Assembly: GCA_002733605.1 (NCBI GenBank)
Contig: NVWK01000003.1
Span: 245,433-309,432 of the forward strand
Direction: 5' to 3'
From: Robiginitomaculum sp.
Lineage (GTDB): Bacteria; Pseudomonadota; Alphaproteobacteria; Caulobacterales; Maricaulaceae
Length of the DNA: 64,000 bases
Shown here in pieces: positions 1 through 11,151 of the stretch (within the stretch, counting starts at the first letter, position 1; each line of letters opens with the position of its first letter). A program made the translations under genes and the position numbers. The notes below the pieces were generated by a model. The model was not told the DNA's origin. It did no database searches and worked only from the letters and a program-made list of their open reading frames with translations.

Positions 1-290
1 TCATTCTCGAGAACCCGCACCGCACCGCCGTGCCCCGAACGTTCAATGCTAAGCGTGTTTAAGGTGTGATCGATGGTCACTTGCGAACGAAATGTTTCAC
101 TGACAAACTTATACTGGATACCTACATCAGCAATAAATTCCTCGCGTGTATCACTGATCTGCTTGCGGCTTAAGATTCGTACTGCGGAGATCAATCCAAT
201 GAATTCAGGATAAGATTCAACGTTGGAAACCAGTGACAACATATCTTTGGGCGCATGCCGCATTCGTCTTTGCAAATGCACCTTAGGCAT
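1..290 (-). CDS. COQ10/RatA-family START-like protein (partial, N-terminal 96 residues)
   Basis: The reading frame opens at the ATG at 290 ([18 protein letters not shown]) and runs off the left edge of the window. The start of the SRPBCC/START fold of the coenzyme Q-binding COQ10/RatA family is visible: an N-terminal strand, then [13 protein letters not shown], then RILSRKQ and a strand with FRSQVTIDH. Family members bind ubiquinone-like lipids or act as RatA-type ribosome association factors; which applies here cannot be told. The start overlaps the last 8 bases of lipA, so the two are almost certainly translationally coupled, an arrangement common in alphaproteobacteria. Confidence 0.85.
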   Translation of the reverse strand, partial: MPKVHLQRRMRHAPKDMLSLVSNVESYPEFIGLISAVRILSRKQISDTREEFIADVGIQYKFVSETFRSQVTIDHTLNTLSIERSGHGGAVRVLEN

Positions 291-1272
291 GGGTACGCTT
301 AACCTGTATCTGTGTTTGGGCCTTCTTCTCACGCGCCGTGCGCAATTGTGCAAAATCGGAATCCGCATGATAGCTGGAACGGGTCAACGGCGTGGCCGAC
401 ACCATCAAAAATCCTTTGGCCCGGGCAATGGTCTCAAAGGCTTTAAACTCGTCCGGCGTAACAAACCGCTCCACGGCCGCATGTTTACGGGTTGGCTGTA
501 AATATTGCCCGATTGTCAAAAAATCAATACCGGCAATCCGCATATCGTCCATAACCTGCATCACCTCTTGCTTGGTTTCCCCAAGCCCGACCATTAGGCC
601 TGATTTGGTAAACTGGCGTGGATCGCGCTCTTTAACTCGCTCCAATAACCGCAAAGAATGAAAATAGCGGGCCCCCGGACGGATTTTCAAATACAGACGC
701 GGCACAGTCTCGAGATTATGATTAAACACATCCGGTTGCGCATCGATCACCGTTTCAATCGCGCCGTCTTTGCGTAAAAAGTCAGGAGTGAGAATTTCAA
801 TTGTGGTTGTCGGAGAACTTTTACGTATCGCCTTAATAACATTTACAAAATGATCCGCCCCACCATCTTGCAAATCATCGCGGTCCACCGAGGTAATCAC
901 CACATGTTTCAAACCCATCTCGACAACCGCATCCGCAATATGTTGAACCTCGTCCAGATTGACAGGCCCCGGCAAGCCGGTTTTGATATTACAAAATGCG
1001 CACGCCCGCGTGCAGGTATCGCCCAAAATCATAAAGGTCGCATGGGCTTTTTCCCAGCACTCGCCAATATTGGGGCATGCCGCCTCTTGGCAGACCGTAA
1101 CCAAGCCTTTGTCACGGACAATTTTACTGGTCTTCGCAAATCCTTTGGATGTGGGGGCCTTTACCCGTATCCACGACGGCTTACGCAACACCTGTGTATC
1201 AGGCTTATGCGCCTTTTCAGGATGCCGAGGTCTGGGTTTCTTGTTGGCATTTATGTCAATTAAAACGGTCAT
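283..1272 (-). CDS. lipA: Lipoyl synthase
   Basis: Radical-SAM enzyme that inserts two sulfur atoms into protein-bound octanoyl groups, here most likely on the E2 and E1-beta subunits encoded by the neighbouring pdh genes. It is 329 residues from the chosen ATG. The auxiliary 4Fe-4S cysteines are C61, C66 and C72 ([12 protein letters not shown]), the radical-SAM cluster cysteines are C87, C91 and C94 (CTRACAFC), and the C-terminal RSSYHAD carries the conserved RSSY serine ligand. An upstream GTG/ATG-like extension to 1305 exists in frame, but the family alignment favours [10 protein letters not shown]. Downstream it overlaps the coq10-like gene by 8 bases; upstream an acyltransferase gene separates it from lpd. 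Confidence 0.95.
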   Translation of the reverse strand: MTVLIDINANKKPRPRHPEKAHKPDTQVLRKPSWIRVKAPTSKGFAKTSKIVRDKGLVTVCQEAACPNIGECWEKAHATFMILGDTCTRACAFCNIKTGLPGPVNLDEVQHIADAVVEMGLKHVVITSVDRDDLQDGGADHFVNVIKAIRKSSPTTTIEILTPDFLRKDGAIETVIDAQPDVFNHNLETVPRLYLKIRPGARYFHSLRLLERVKERDPRQFTKSGLMVGLGETKQEVMQVMDDMRIAGIDFLTIGQYLQPTRKHAAVERFVTPDEFKAFETIARAKGFLMVSATPLTRSSYHADSDFAQLRTAREKKAQTQIQVKRTHA

Positions 1273-1387
1273 ATCACTATGAGTATGGGCTTGGCGCACA
1301 GGCAAAACAAGTGCGAAAAACCAAGATTACGGCAAATTTTTCTTAATCTTTTTCACATAGTGTTCATTTAAAGTATGTGGACTTATA

Positions 1388-2455
1388 ATGTTAAAAATTG
1401 TCAAAATTACCGATGGGTCGGAGAACTTCTTCACACCCTTACGCTTTGTCTTCGCCTTTATGGTGTTGGTCGGGCATGCCTTTATCGTTGTGGGAGGATC
1501 AAGTACATTTGAGCCACATATATTCTACCATTACACTTCAAGTGCGATTGCCGTAAATCTGTTTTTTATTGCTTCAGGTTTTTTGGTGACCGGCAGTATA
1601 TTGTACCGAAAAAACCTGCAACACTATGTTTCTGCTCGGGTTTTACGTATTTATCCTGGATTGATCGTACATGTCCTTGTGTTGGCATTCGTGTTTGGCC
1701 CGCTCACGACCACCCTACCGCTCGCAGAATATTTCACCCATCCCGATACCTTAAAACAACCCTTTATAGTCCTCACATTTATAGAGACAGAAATGGCCTT
1801 ACCGGGAATTTTACCCCAAAATCACGAGCATATGGCCTCCGCTGCCCTGTGGACCTTAAGGTATGAGGTATTGGCCTATATCGGAACTTTAATAGCCTTC
1901 ATGTTGGGGCTACTAAACCGCCGATGGATGCTATTCGCACAATTCGCTGTTTTTGCAATTGCTTACACATTGCTCCAATATTTGGGAATATACGAACACA
2001 TACTCCCGATATTGCGGAGCATACTACGGTTTGGAATATGCTACGGATTGGGTGCCGCCATATATGGCTACCGCGAACAATTAAAATTCCACATTGCCCT
2101 GATCCCCGTTTTGTTCGCACTCGCAGCCCTTATGCATAATCTAGTGATTTTCGACATCATGGTAACGCTTGCCCTCGGATACGCACTCTTCTGGGCCGCC
2201 TATGTAAAAATTCCGGCCCTGAAATTCCTCCAGTCTATGAGCGATATATCATATGGTCTCTACATCTATCACTGGGCCGTATTGCAGGGGCTTTATATGT
2301 ACATGCCTTCGCTTAACGTCTGGCAACTGATTGCGCTCAGCACCCCAATTGCTATCAGTATCTCGGCCCTGTCCTGGCACTACGTCGAAAAACCGGCACT
2401 GGCCTTAAAAGGCAAATTGATGAAACCGGATAGAAAGCTGCTCAACGAGCACTAG
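1388..2455 (+). CDS. Membrane acyltransferase, acyltransferase-3 (OafA/YrhL-like) family
   Basis: A 355-residue, strongly hydrophobic protein with about ten predicted membrane spans. The family signature is visible near the N-terminus: FTPLRFVFAFMVLVGH with R19 and H30, then NLFFIASGFL at 57-66 and RVLRIYPGL at 84-92. Members transfer acetyl or other acyl groups to sugars of O-antigen, exopolysaccharide or peptidoglycan; the acceptor cannot be inferred from this sequence. It is the only plus-strand gene in this part of the pdh/lipA block and is convergent with lpdA, with just 11 bases between the stop codons, so it appears to be an insertion into an otherwise conserved order. Its relative AT richness also differs from its neighbours, which may hint at transfer. 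Confidence 0.85.
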   Translation: MLKIVKITDGSENFFTPLRFVFAFMVLVGHAFIVVGGSSTFEPHIFYHYTSSAIAVNLFFIASGFLVTGSILYRKNLQHYVSARVLRIYPGLIVHVLVLAFVFGPLTTTLPLAEYFTHPDTLKQPFIVLTFIETEMALPGILPQNHEHMASAALWTLRYEVLAYIGTLIAFMLGLLNRRWMLFAQFAVFAIAYTLLQYLGIYEHILPILRSILRFGICYGLGAAIYGYREQLKFHIALIPVLFALAALMHNLVIFDIMVTLALGYALFWAAYVKIPALKFLQSMSDISYGLYIYHWAVLQGLYMYMPSLNVWQLIALSTPIAISISALSWHYVEKPALALKGKLMKPDRKLLNEH

Positions 2456-2475
2456 ATATGCCAACACTAGATATG
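2450..2475. repeat. Tandem 11-bp direct repeat spanning the acyltransferase and lpdA stop codons
   Basis: The 11-mer CACTAGATATG occurs at 2450-2460 and again at 2465-2475. The first copy contains the acyltransferase stop codon and the second contains the lpdA stop codon on the opposite strand. A short duplication like this could mark the junction at which the acyltransferase gene was inserted, but chance cannot be excluded. Confidence 0.5.
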
Positions 2476-3867
2476 TAACGGCTTGCCATAAGCTTCCAAA
2501 ACGGCCTCATGCATCATTTCTGACAGGGTTGGATGCGGGAATACAGTTTCCATCAACTCGGCCTCGGTCGTTTCAAGCGTTTGCGCAATCGTATAGCCCT
2601 GAATAAGTTCGGTCACCTCTGCACCAATCATATGCGCCCCTAGAAGTTCGCCGGTTTTGGCATCAAAAACGGTTTTGATCAGACCTTCCGGCTCGCCAAG
2701 TGCAATCGCTTTCCCATTACCAATGAATGGAAAACGGCCAACACGGGTCTCCCGCCCTGCGTCTTTAGCTTGTTGCTCGGTCATGCCAACACTGGCAATC
2801 TGCGGATAACAATATGTACAGCCCGGAATACGGCCAGCGTTCAGAGGATGCGGGTTTTCGCCGGAAATTTTTTCAATGCAAATAATCCCTTCATGGGTCG
2901 CCTTATGGGCAAGCCATGGCGGGGTTGTCACATCGCCAATCGCGTACAGGCCCGGGATTTTAGTGCGGGAGTATTCATCAACAACAATGTGTGTACGGTC
3001 GACTTCCACACCGAGAGCTTCCAGCCCCATATCCTCGACATTCCCAACAATGCCAATCGCCAGAATAACGCGGTCAAAGCGCTCGTTCATATCTTTGCCC
3101 TTGGCACTTAACACCACATCGACACCATCACCGGAGGGTTTCACCGACTTAACTTGTGCATTCGTAAGGATTTTCATACCCTGTTTTTTGAAAGATTTCT
3201 CTGCCATCGCAGAAATTTCCGCGTCCTCAGCCGGCAAAATCCGCTCAACCATTTCCACCACAGTCACTTCACTGCCAAATGCGTTATAAAAACTGGCAAA
3301 TTCCATACCAATCGCGCCGGACCCGATCACCAATAACCGCTTGGGCAGGCTTTGCGGGATCATGGCTTCTTTGGCGGTCCAGATCGTTTTACCATCCGGC
3401 GCCAAACCGGCTTGGGGAATTGTACGTGCCCGCGCCCCCGTCGCCAAAATAACATGTTTGGCACTATAGCTTTTCCCGTCAACATTCACCGTCGGTGCGA
3501 CAGCGCCCTTGGTCAGCGTCGCGAAACCTTCAATCACGGTAACCTTATGTTTTTTCATCAAAAACTTGATACCATTTGACAACTGGTTTGCAATCCCGCG
3601 CGAGCGTTTGACAATCGCCGCCAGATCAAATCCGGTCTCTGCACTGAGCCCGTAATCCGAAGCATGTTGCATATTGTGATAAATCTCGGCCGAACGGAGT
3701 AATGCTTTTGTCGGAATACAGCCCCAGTTCAAGCAAACACCCCCAAGTTCAGCCTTTTCAACAATCGCCGTTTTAAACCCAAGCTGCGAGGCGCGAATAG
3801 CGGTCGCATATCCACCGGGGCCAGAACCAATAATGATGACATCAAAACTTGCAGACACAGAAGACAT
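2467..3867 (-). CDS. lpdA: Dihydrolipoyl dehydrogenase (E3)
   Basis: FAD-dependent disulfide oxidoreductase that reoxidises dihydrolipoyl groups of the pyruvate dehydrogenase complex and passes electrons to NAD+. It is 466 residues from the ATG at 3867, chosen because AAGGA lies eight bases upstream and the protein then begins MSSVSASFDVIIIGSGPGG with the FAD-binding GxGxxG. The redox disulfide is C45/C50 in CLNWGCIPTK, and the active-site His445/Glu450 pair lies in HPTLSE at the C-terminus. The gene follows pdhC after a small unknown gene and is probably expressed with the pdh cluster. Confidence 0.95.
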   Translation of the reverse strand: MSSVSASFDVIIIGSGPGGYATAIRASQLGFKTAIVEKAELGGVCLNWGCIPTKALLRSAEIYHNMQHASDYGLSAETGFDLAAIVKRSRGIANQLSNGIKFLMKKHKVTVIEGFATLTKGAVAPTVNVDGKSYSAKHVILATGARARTIPQAGLAPDGKTIWTAKEAMIPQSLPKRLLVIGSGAIGMEFASFYNAFGSEVTVVEMVERILPAEDAEISAMAEKSFKKQGMKILTNAQVKSVKPSGDGVDVVLSAKGKDMNERFDRVILAIGIVGNVEDMGLEALGVEVDRTHIVVDEYSRTKIPGLYAIGDVTTPPWLAHKATHEGIICIEKISGENPHPLNAGRIPGCTYCYPQIASVGMTEQQAKDAGRETRVGRFPFIGNGKAIALGEPEGLIKTVFDAKTGELLGAHMIGAEVTELIQGYTIAQTLETTEAELMETVFPHPTLSEMMHEAVLEAYGKPLHI

Positions 3868-3995
3868 AAGCCGATTCCTTCGCAGTAAAATACGGCCCAA
3901 CTATAGATTATTTTATCTGTGAACTAAACCCAAAACCGTCAATTCAGTTTCGGCAATTCTGCAAACGAGTATTGCCTATCTGCGCCAGACTGGCT

Positions 3996-4538
3996 CTAAA
4001 TATCATTTTGTGGTAAAACAATGGCTTCGATAGCCTGCAAACGCAGGACATCGCGCAATCCATCAATTTCTACCTGATCAATAATTTCGAAAGCTTGCGC
4101 CGTCTTACCAGCTCTCACCATAGAAACCGCCATTTGGCCACGGGCCGTATCGCGCAATTCGATTTGCCGGATGTTTTTCATCGCTGTACCGGCCGCGTCA
4201 AAAACCTGATGATCTAGCGCGTAATTGACAATGTCGATATAGGCCTGATCTTGCAACTCGGGTGAATTTATCCGCTGCGCTTGCTCTAGAAGAACATTAA
4301 TCATGTTTTTCGCTGTTGCTGCGGATATTTTCGGTACACGTGTTTGATCCATATCAGCCTGCGACCCTTGGTTTCCCTTGAATATAGCCGATATTTTCTG
4401 CTTTAACGGGGAAACATGGATCACTTGACCACTGCTCGTCACAGTCGTGGTATTGGTAAGAAAATACACGGCACCGCCGGCCAAAACCACGGTAATCACA
4501 AGTGCAAATAGCGTTTTAAAAAACATGGTCTTTCCCAT
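3996..4538 (-). CDS. Unknown membrane-anchored protein with TPR-like helices
   Basis: I do not recognise this gene. It encodes about 180 residues with a short basic N-terminus and one membrane span or uncleaved signal (FFKTLFALVITVVLAGGAVYFL), followed by a polar region of helices with repeated alanines (LLEQAQRI, AYIDIVNYALD, AAGTAMKNIRQI, ARGQMAVSMV) that resembles TPR or Sel1-type repeats. The C-terminal part would face the periplasm. Start is uncertain: an in-frame ATG at 4565 would add nine residues and one at 4526 would remove four. It sits between pdhC and lpdA in the same direction, so it is likely co-transcribed, but no functional link to pyruvate dehydrogenase can be shown. Confidence 0.7.
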   Translation of the reverse strand: MGKTMFFKTLFALVITVVLAGGAVYFLTNTTTVTSSGQVIHVSPLKQKISAIFKGNQGSQADMDQTRVPKISAATAKNMINVLLEQAQRINSPELQDQAYIDIVNYALDHQVFDAAGTAMKNIRQIELRDTARGQMAVSMVRAGKTAQAFEIIDQVEIDGLRDVLRLQAIEAIVLPQNDI

Positions 4539-4682
4539 ATCCTGATCAAATTCTCTATGTAACATAGATCAACACAGGCAATGGGCAAGCCAAGACAGGA
4601 GAGACGCACCCTAAACCTAAGCGCATTCGCCTATCAGGAGAACTTATATCAAACAAATCAGAGCACCCCGCGAAAGCATGTA

Positions 4683-6011
4683 TCAGAGCATCATTGTAAT
4701 CGGTTGTTCAATCAGACGCTTGAAAGCTTGTAGCCATCTTGCCCCAATCGACCCGTCAACAACACGGTGATCACAGGTCAAAGTCACTGTCATAACCGTA
4801 GCAACAGCAAGTTCACCCTCTTTGACAACTGGGCGCGGTGCCCCTGCCCCAACCGATAAAATCATGCCTTGCGGCTGGTTTAAAATCGACTGGAATGATT
4901 GAATGCCAAACATACCAAGATTGGAAATCGAGAACGTGCCGCCCTGAAATTCCTGTGGTTTAAGTTTGCGCTCTCGTGCACGCGCCGCCAAATCTTTCAT
5001 TTCCGTAGAAATAATCGACAGGCCTTTATTCTCGGCTTCGCGCACAATCGGCGTAATCAGACCACCGTCAATCGCAACCGCGACCGCCACATCCGCATGA
5101 TGATGATAGGCAATCCCGTCCGGTGTAAAACTGGCATTGGCTTCAGGCACTTGTTTAAGCGCGATGGCACAGGCCCGGATCAACATATCATTGACCGAGA
5201 TTTTCACGCCTTCCGGAGCTTGGCCGTTTAATTCTTTGCGCATCGCCAGTAAATCATCAATTTCGCAATCAATATTAAGCGGGAAATGCGGAACATCGCG
5301 CGCACTTTCTGTGAGGCGTTTCGCAATCACACGGCGCATACCATCCAGAGGTTCCAGATCATATGTCCCCGGCACAATCCCGAGCTTTTCAAGATATTCA
5401 GCCCCGCCGCCGCGCAACATGCCCACATCGGTAGTTTGTGCTTGAGGCGCAGCTTGCGCAACAGGTGTAGCTTGTACAGGCTGGGCTTTAGCCGCTTCAA
5501 CATCGGCCTTAATAATCCGCCCATTCGGGCCAGAACCGGGAATTTGTGCCAAATCCAGACCGTAATCCTTGGCCAAACGCTTGGCCAGCGGCGAAGCTTT
5601 GACCCGCGCCGCACTTGTACCAGACGTTGGTATTGGTGCTGGTGTTTGAGTTGGCGCAGCCGGTGCAGGCTGAGGTGCCACTTGCGCAGGGTCCGCCTCA
5701 ACAGGCGCAGGCGCGAGGACACTTACAGTGGCACCCGGCGTATAATTATCCATAACGGAGGGATCTTCATCCTCTTCAAGCAAGATCGCAATCGGGGTGT
5801 TGACCTTCACTTCCGTGGAGCCTTCTTCGACCAGAATGGCGAAAACAAGCCCCTCTTCAACGGCTTCGATTTCCATCGTAGCTTTGTCGGTTTCAATCTC
5901 GGCCAGTAAATCACCGGAACTGATCGTATCGCCTTTTTTTACCAACCATTTGGTCAGAGTCCCCTCTTCCATAGTGGGTGATAAAGCAGGCATCAGGATT
6001 TCAATAGGCAT
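4683..6011 (-). CDS. pdhC: Pyruvate dehydrogenase E2, dihydrolipoamide acetyltransferase
   Basis: Core subunit of the pyruvate dehydrogenase complex; moves the acetyl group from E1 to coenzyme A. Of 442 residues, 1-80 form one lipoyl domain with the lipoylated lysine K43 in [11 protein letters not shown], 95-133 are an Ala/Pro/Thr-rich linker, about 135-172 are the E1/E3-binding domain ([16 protein letters not shown]), and the remainder is the catalytic acetyltransferase domain ending with DHRVVDG (H415, D419). Only three bases separate it from pdhB. Its first 25 residues are nearly the same as those of PdhB, suggesting both lipoyl domains are served by the same lipoylation machinery. Confidence 0.96.
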   Translation of the reverse strand: MPIEILMPALSPTMEEGTLTKWLVKKGDTISSGDLLAEIETDKATMEIEAVEEGLVFAILVEEGSTEVKVNTPIAILLEEDEDPSVMDNYTPGATVSVLAPAPVEADPAQVAPQPAPAAPTQTPAPIPTSGTSAARVKASPLAKRLAKDYGLDLAQIPGSGPNGRIIKADVEAAKAQPVQATPVAQAAPQAQTTDVGMLRGGGAEYLEKLGIVPGTYDLEPLDGMRRVIAKRLTESARDVPHFPLNIDCEIDDLLAMRKELNGQAPEGVKISVNDMLIRACAIALKQVPEANASFTPDGIAYHHHADVAVAVAIDGGLITPIVREAENKGLSIISTEMKDLAARARERKLKPQEFQGGTFSISNLGMFGIQSFQSILNQPQGMILSVGAGAPRPVVKEGELAVATVMTVTLTCDHRVVDGSIGARWLQAFKRLIEQPITMML

Positions 6012-6014
6012 GAT

Positions 6015-7391
6015 CTAATCCTTATAACAAACGGCTTTGGCCGCAACGACAACATCATTGGCATTGGGCAAGCTTAACGCTTCGAGATTACCGGCATATG
6101 GCAATGGCACATCTTTTTGGAACACCCGCGCTGGCGGTGCGTCAAGATAATCAAACGCCAGCTCCGTCACCCGCGCAGAAATTTCCGCACCAATACCGCT
6201 CTGTCCCCAGCCCTCTTCGGCGCAGACAATCCGGTTGGTTTTCTTGACCGAAGTAATAACCGTCTCAATATCAAGCGGGCGAATGGTGCGTAAATCAATC
6301 ACTTCCGCAGAAATACCTTCCTGCTCAAGCACAATAGCCGCCTCTAGAGCCCGACCGACCATGCGCGAATGAGAAACAATGGTCACATCCGTACCCGTAC
6401 GGCGCACAAGCGCTTTGCCAATCTGGATCACATAATCATCCATATCTGGCACATCATGCATTTCCCCGTACATCATCTCATGTTCAAGGAAAATCACAGG
6501 GTTCGGATCACGAATGGCCGCTTTCAGCAAGCCTTTAGCATCGGCGGCGTCATAAGGCGCCACAACTTTCAAGCCAGGTACATTGGCATACCATGAAGCA
6601 TAATCATGACTATGTTGCGCCCCAACCCGGCTCGCCGCCCCGTTCGGGCCACGAAAAACAATCGGGCAGCGCATTTGCCCACCGGACATATACAGGGTTT
6701 TTGCGGCTGAATTGATAATATGATCAATCGCCTGCATGGCAAAATTCCAGGTCATAAACTCGACAATCGGCTTCAACCCGCCCATAGCCGCGCCGACACC
6801 AATACCGGCAAAACCATGCTCGGTAATCGGCGTATCAATGACGCGTTTGTCGCCAAATTCTCGCAATAATTCGCGGGTGACTTTGTAAGCGCCCTCGTAT
6901 TGGGCAACCTCTTCGCCCATAATGAACACACGTTCGTCCCGGCGCATTTCTTCGGCCATCGCGTCCCGTAGTGCATCGCGAACACTGGTTTCCACCATTT
7001 TAGTCCCCGCCGGCACGTCCATTTCGACCAACGCGCTAACAGCAACAGGTGCTGCAGGTGCAGTCTCGGCGGGCTGGGCTTCAACAACGGGAGCCGCCAC
7101 AGCTTCTACTGGCGCTGCAACTGGCGCACTTAGGGCCTCAATACCCTCACCGTCTTCAAGTAGTTGTAAGATAACCGTGCCGACAAGCACATTTTGAGCG
7201 CCCTCGGCAACCAGAATTTTTCCAACCACACCCTCATCAATAGACTCGACTTCCATAGTCGCCTTATCGGTCTCGATTTCGGCCAGAATATCGCCAGACT
7301 TAATCTTGTCCCCCTCTTTCACCAACCATTTGGTCAGAGTACCCTCTTCCATCGTCGGCGACAAAGCCGGCATTTGAATATCAATCGCCAT
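6015..7391 (-). CDS. pdhB: Pyruvate dehydrogenase E1 beta subunit with N-terminal lipoyl domain
   Basis: Beta chain of the thiamine-diphosphate E1 heterotetramer, 458 residues. Residues 1-80 are a complete lipoyl domain with the target lysine K43 ([11 protein letters not shown]); an Ala/Val/Pro linker follows to about 130, then the transketolase-like pyrimidine-binding domain ([29 protein letters not shown]) and the C-terminal transketolase domain ([22 protein letters not shown]). A lipoyl domain on E1-beta is a known alphaproteobacterial trait. The start is the ATG at 7391, which shares one base with the TAA of the upstream DUF3291 gene; a TTG three codons earlier is less likely. Confidence 0.96.
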   Translation of the reverse strand: MAIDIQMPALSPTMEEGTLTKWLVKEGDKIKSGDILAEIETDKATMEVESIDEGVVGKILVAEGAQNVLVGTVILQLLEDGEGIEALSAPVAAPVEAVAAPVVEAQPAETAPAAPVAVSALVEMDVPAGTKMVETSVRDALRDAMAEEMRRDERVFIMGEEVAQYEGAYKVTRELLREFGDKRVIDTPITEHGFAGIGVGAAMGGLKPIVEFMTWNFAMQAIDHIINSAAKTLYMSGGQMRCPIVFRGPNGAASRVGAQHSHDYASWYANVPGLKVVAPYDAADAKGLLKAAIRDPNPVIFLEHEMMYGEMHDVPDMDDYVIQIGKALVRRTGTDVTIVSHSRMVGRALEAAIVLEQEGISAEVIDLRTIRPLDIETVITSVKKTNRIVCAEEGWGQSGIGAEISARVTELAFDYLDAPPARVFQKDVPLPYAGNLEALSLPNANDVVVAAKAVCYKD

Positions 7392-7888
7392 TATGCACAA
7401 TCCTTTTCAGGTGCAGTCCAAATCAGGGGTTTTGCGTTTGCTGTAAACGCTTGCTCGAAGCTAAACGCGTCTTTAGACGGGCCAATATTGTCCAAAAGCG
7501 CCAATTTCTCTTTCGCTTCTTCCAAGCTAGGCACATGACCAATCGGCACCCACCACATCACCGTACTATGGCTTTTCAAATGTGAAAACCACGCCGGTTT
7601 GCCGTCCATGACTTTGGTGTGAACGGTTTTATACACAAAATCATACAGGCTCTGCACGTCTTGCCATACGGACATATTCACGAGCATATTCGGGTTCGGA
7701 AACGGTCGCAAAGACAGTGCACCCCCAAGCTCTGAATTATCATCAATCAATCGCCACACAAACCCGTCTGCACGATCCGCCAGCGCATTAACAGCGTCAA
7801 TCCGGCTCGTGAACCCGTCCATTCGCACATCATCCATGGGATAAATGGCTTCGGCGATATTCAGTTCTGCAAGATCGTAGCCTCTCAT
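7391..7888 (-). CDS. DUF3291 domain protein inside the pdh operon
   Basis: A 165-residue soluble protein matching the DUF3291 pattern: N-terminal [15 protein letters not shown], then [35 protein letters not shown], and [23 protein letters not shown]. The fold is expected to be a ferredoxin-like (ABM-type) dimer; biochemical function is not established for the family. It overlaps pdhA by four bases (ATGA) and pdhB by one base (TAATG), so it must be translated with the two E1 subunits. A role linked to E1 or to a by-product of its reaction is inference from position only. Confidence 0.85.
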   Translation of the reverse strand: MRGYDLAELNIAEAIYPMDDVRMDGFTSRIDAVNALADRADGFVWRLIDDNSELGGALSLRPFPNPNMLVNMSVWQDVQSLYDFVYKTVHTKVMDGKPAWFSHLKSHSTVMWWVPIGHVPSLEEAKEKLALLDNIGPSKDAFSFEQAFTANAKPLIWTAPEKDCA

Positions 7889-8901
7889 GCCTCCACCTCT
7901 AACAACACATCCGTATATAGCTCTGAAGGATCAGGCTCCGGCGATGTTTTGGCAAATTCTGCGGAATCGTTGACAATGGCTTTAATCTCTTTGTCAATCG
8001 CCTTCAAACTGTCAAGATCAGCCCAACCCTCGTCAAGCAAACGGGCCTTGACCATATCAATCGGGTCATGCTCTTCACGCATTTCATTAACTTCCTCGCG
8101 GCTCCGGTATTTAGCCGGATCAGACATGGAGTGACCACGGTATCTATATGTCATCATCTCGAGGATCATCGGCCCTTTGCCGGAACGGGCATGTTGGGCA
8201 CATTTCTTGGCAGCGGCGCGCACAGCCAGCACATCCATACCGTCAACCTGCACACCATCAATCCCGAAACTAATACCGCGCTTATAAAGCTCGGTCTGGG
8301 CAGAGGCCCGCTGAATACTGGTGCCCATGGCGTATTGATTGTTTTCTATTACAAATAAAACCGGCAAGCCCCAAAGCTTTGCCATGTTAAAGGCTTCATA
8401 AACCTGCCCCTGATTTGCCGCCCCGTCACCAAAATAGGTCACACTGATATGGCCGTTGTTTTTATACTTGTTTGCCAGCGCAAGTCCGGCCCCCAATGGC
8501 ACTTGCGCACCCACAATACCGTGCCCGCCAAAAAACTGCTTTTCGACCGAAAACATATGCATCGACCCGCCTTTGCCGCGTGAATATCCGCCGCTACGTC
8601 CGGTCAGTTCTGCCATAACCCCGCGCGCCGACATCCCGCACGCCAACATATGGCCATGATCGCGATATCCGGTAATCATCTGGTCACCGTCAATAAGGGC
8701 ATCACGGATACCAACCACGACGGCTTCTTGACCTATATACAAATGGCAAAATCCGGCAATAAGTCCCATGCCATACAACTGCCCCGCCTTTTCTTCGAAA
8801 CGACGGATCGTCAACATTTGCTCGTATAATTTCAGTAGGTCTTTTTTGGACGTTTTTAGCTTCTTCTTGCTAGATTTAATCTTTACAGTTTTGCTGGTCA
8901 T
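7885..8901 (-). CDS. pdhA: Pyruvate dehydrogenase E1 alpha subunit
   Basis: Alpha chain of the pyruvate dehydrogenase E1 component, 338 residues. The thiamine-diphosphate motif runs from GDG at 158-160 to ENN near 186-188, and the phosphorylation-loop-like segment YRYRGHSMSDPAKYRSREE is present near residue 252. The N-terminus is a lysine-rich leader (KIKSSKKKLKTSKKD) typical of alphaproteobacterial E1 alpha. It is the first gene of the cluster pdhA-DUF3291-pdhB-pdhC; transcription probably starts in the AT-rich region just upstream, which also holds overlapping inverted repeats. Confidence 0.96.
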   Translation of the reverse strand: MTSKTVKIKSSKKKLKTSKKDLLKLYEQMLTIRRFEEKAGQLYGMGLIAGFCHLYIGQEAVVVGIRDALIDGDQMITGYRDHGHMLACGMSARGVMAELTGRSGGYSRGKGGSMHMFSVEKQFFGGHGIVGAQVPLGAGLALANKYKNNGHISVTYFGDGAANQGQVYEAFNMAKLWGLPVLFVIENNQYAMGTSIQRASAQTELYKRGISFGIDGVQVDGMDVLAVRAAAKKCAQHARSGKGPMILEMMTYRYRGHSMSDPAKYRSREEVNEMREEHDPIDMVKARLLDEGWADLDSLKAIDKEIKAIVNDSAEFAKTSPEPDPSELYTDVLLEVEA

Positions 8902-8921
8902 AAAACGCGCCTTTTATATTT

Positions 8922-8965
8922 CACATATAAACTATATAATATGTGCCTCCTGAAAAGGCACATAT
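8922..8965 (-). promoter_or_regulatory. Overlapping inverted repeats between ftsB and pdhA
   Basis: A 10-bp perfect inverted repeat (ATATGTGCCT at 8939-8948 and its complement at 8956-8965, 7-base loop) lies 38 bases upstream of the pdhA start. A third copy of the outer element (CACATAT, 8922-8928) could pair with 8939-8945 instead, so two mutually exclusive hairpins can be drawn. The strong hairpin lacks a U-tract in the direction of transcription, so it is not a simple terminator for ftsB; an operator or leader-RNA switch for pdh is possible but unproven. Confidence 0.45.
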
Positions 8966-8978
8966 ACTAAACGACGAT

Positions 8979-9299
8979 TCAAGGGGTATCGTCAAGCCAA
9001 ATAACAATTTCATTCGCACGCGAAACATTTAAACTTCTGCGGGCTTCCTCATCAAGTCGATCCAAATCCAAATGGGTCGCCCGAAGCTGGTTTGCGTGCA
9101 ATTCAAGCGATTTCCTGTCCTTTTGAAGAACTGCAATCTCGCTTTCAAGCGCATTGATTTTTTCTGCATAGTCTGCCCATTTGAGAATCCCCTGATTACC
9201 ACTAAGCGCATGAAAACCCAAATACAGGTAAAATACCGCCAACACGGCGACAGACCAAGAGAATCGAATCTTTTTCAATGCATGCACCATAGCAGACAT
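8979..9299 (-). CDS. ftsB: Cell division protein FtsB/DivIC-like septum formation initiator
   Basis: A 106-residue bitopic membrane protein: short basic cytoplasmic N-terminus (HALKKIRFSW), one membrane span (SVAVLAVFYLYLGFHAL), then a periplasmic coiled coil (YAEKINALESEIAVLQKDRKSLELHANQL, here seen as heptads) and a short tail. This is the layout of FtsB, which bridges FtsL and FtsQ in the divisome. It lies directly downstream of eno, the position ftsB holds in many proteobacteria. The start could also be the ATG three codons later. Confidence 0.88.
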   Translation of the reverse strand: MSAMVHALKKIRFSWSVAVLAVFYLYLGFHALSGNQGILKWADYAEKINALESEIAVLQKDRKSLELHANQLRATHLDLDRLDEEARRSLNVSRANEIVIWLDDTP

Positions 9300-9334
9300 C
9301 TAACGGAACATGGTTAGCAGGAGCTTAAAATAAA

Positions 9335-9362
9335 AAAAAGCGCGAACCAAATCGCGCTTTTT
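9335..9362 (-). terminator. Rho-independent terminator after eno
   Basis: A 10-bp perfect stem (AAAAAGCGCG at 9335-9344, CGCGCTTTTT at 9353-9362) with an 8-base loop, ending in a T-run on either strand. It lies between the eno stop and the ftsB start, so on the minus strand it would end eno transcripts; being symmetrical it could work in both directions. The rest of the 9300-9501 gap shows no gene or other clear signal. Confidence 0.85.
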
Positions 9363-9501
9363 AATAACAAGTAAATGTGAAGATCAAACGGTTTCGGGTT
9401 CGATCATAAACTCAGGTCTCTGGGTCTTAACAAAACCTGAATATATGATGTATCACATTTAATTTTAAAATCAAAGAAAAAGTGTTGTATTTTTGCAATG
9501 T

Positions 9502-11005
<1,504 letters not shown>

Positions 11006-11151
11006 CAAAGCCTCCATCTTAAATAATAAGGGCGGCACCTCTGTCAACGAAAGACAAGAGACCCGCCACTGCAATTGCGGATTGGTCAATAGCCTATTCT
11101 TTTGCAAGCCGCAAGCCTTGTTATGTGTAATTTTCAAGGAATCAGCTCTGG

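Noticed and set aside
11020..11047. TTGACA-N16-TATTTA upstream of rpmF as a promoter
   Set aside because: Transcription would begin inside the ribosome-binding site, leaving no usable leader.
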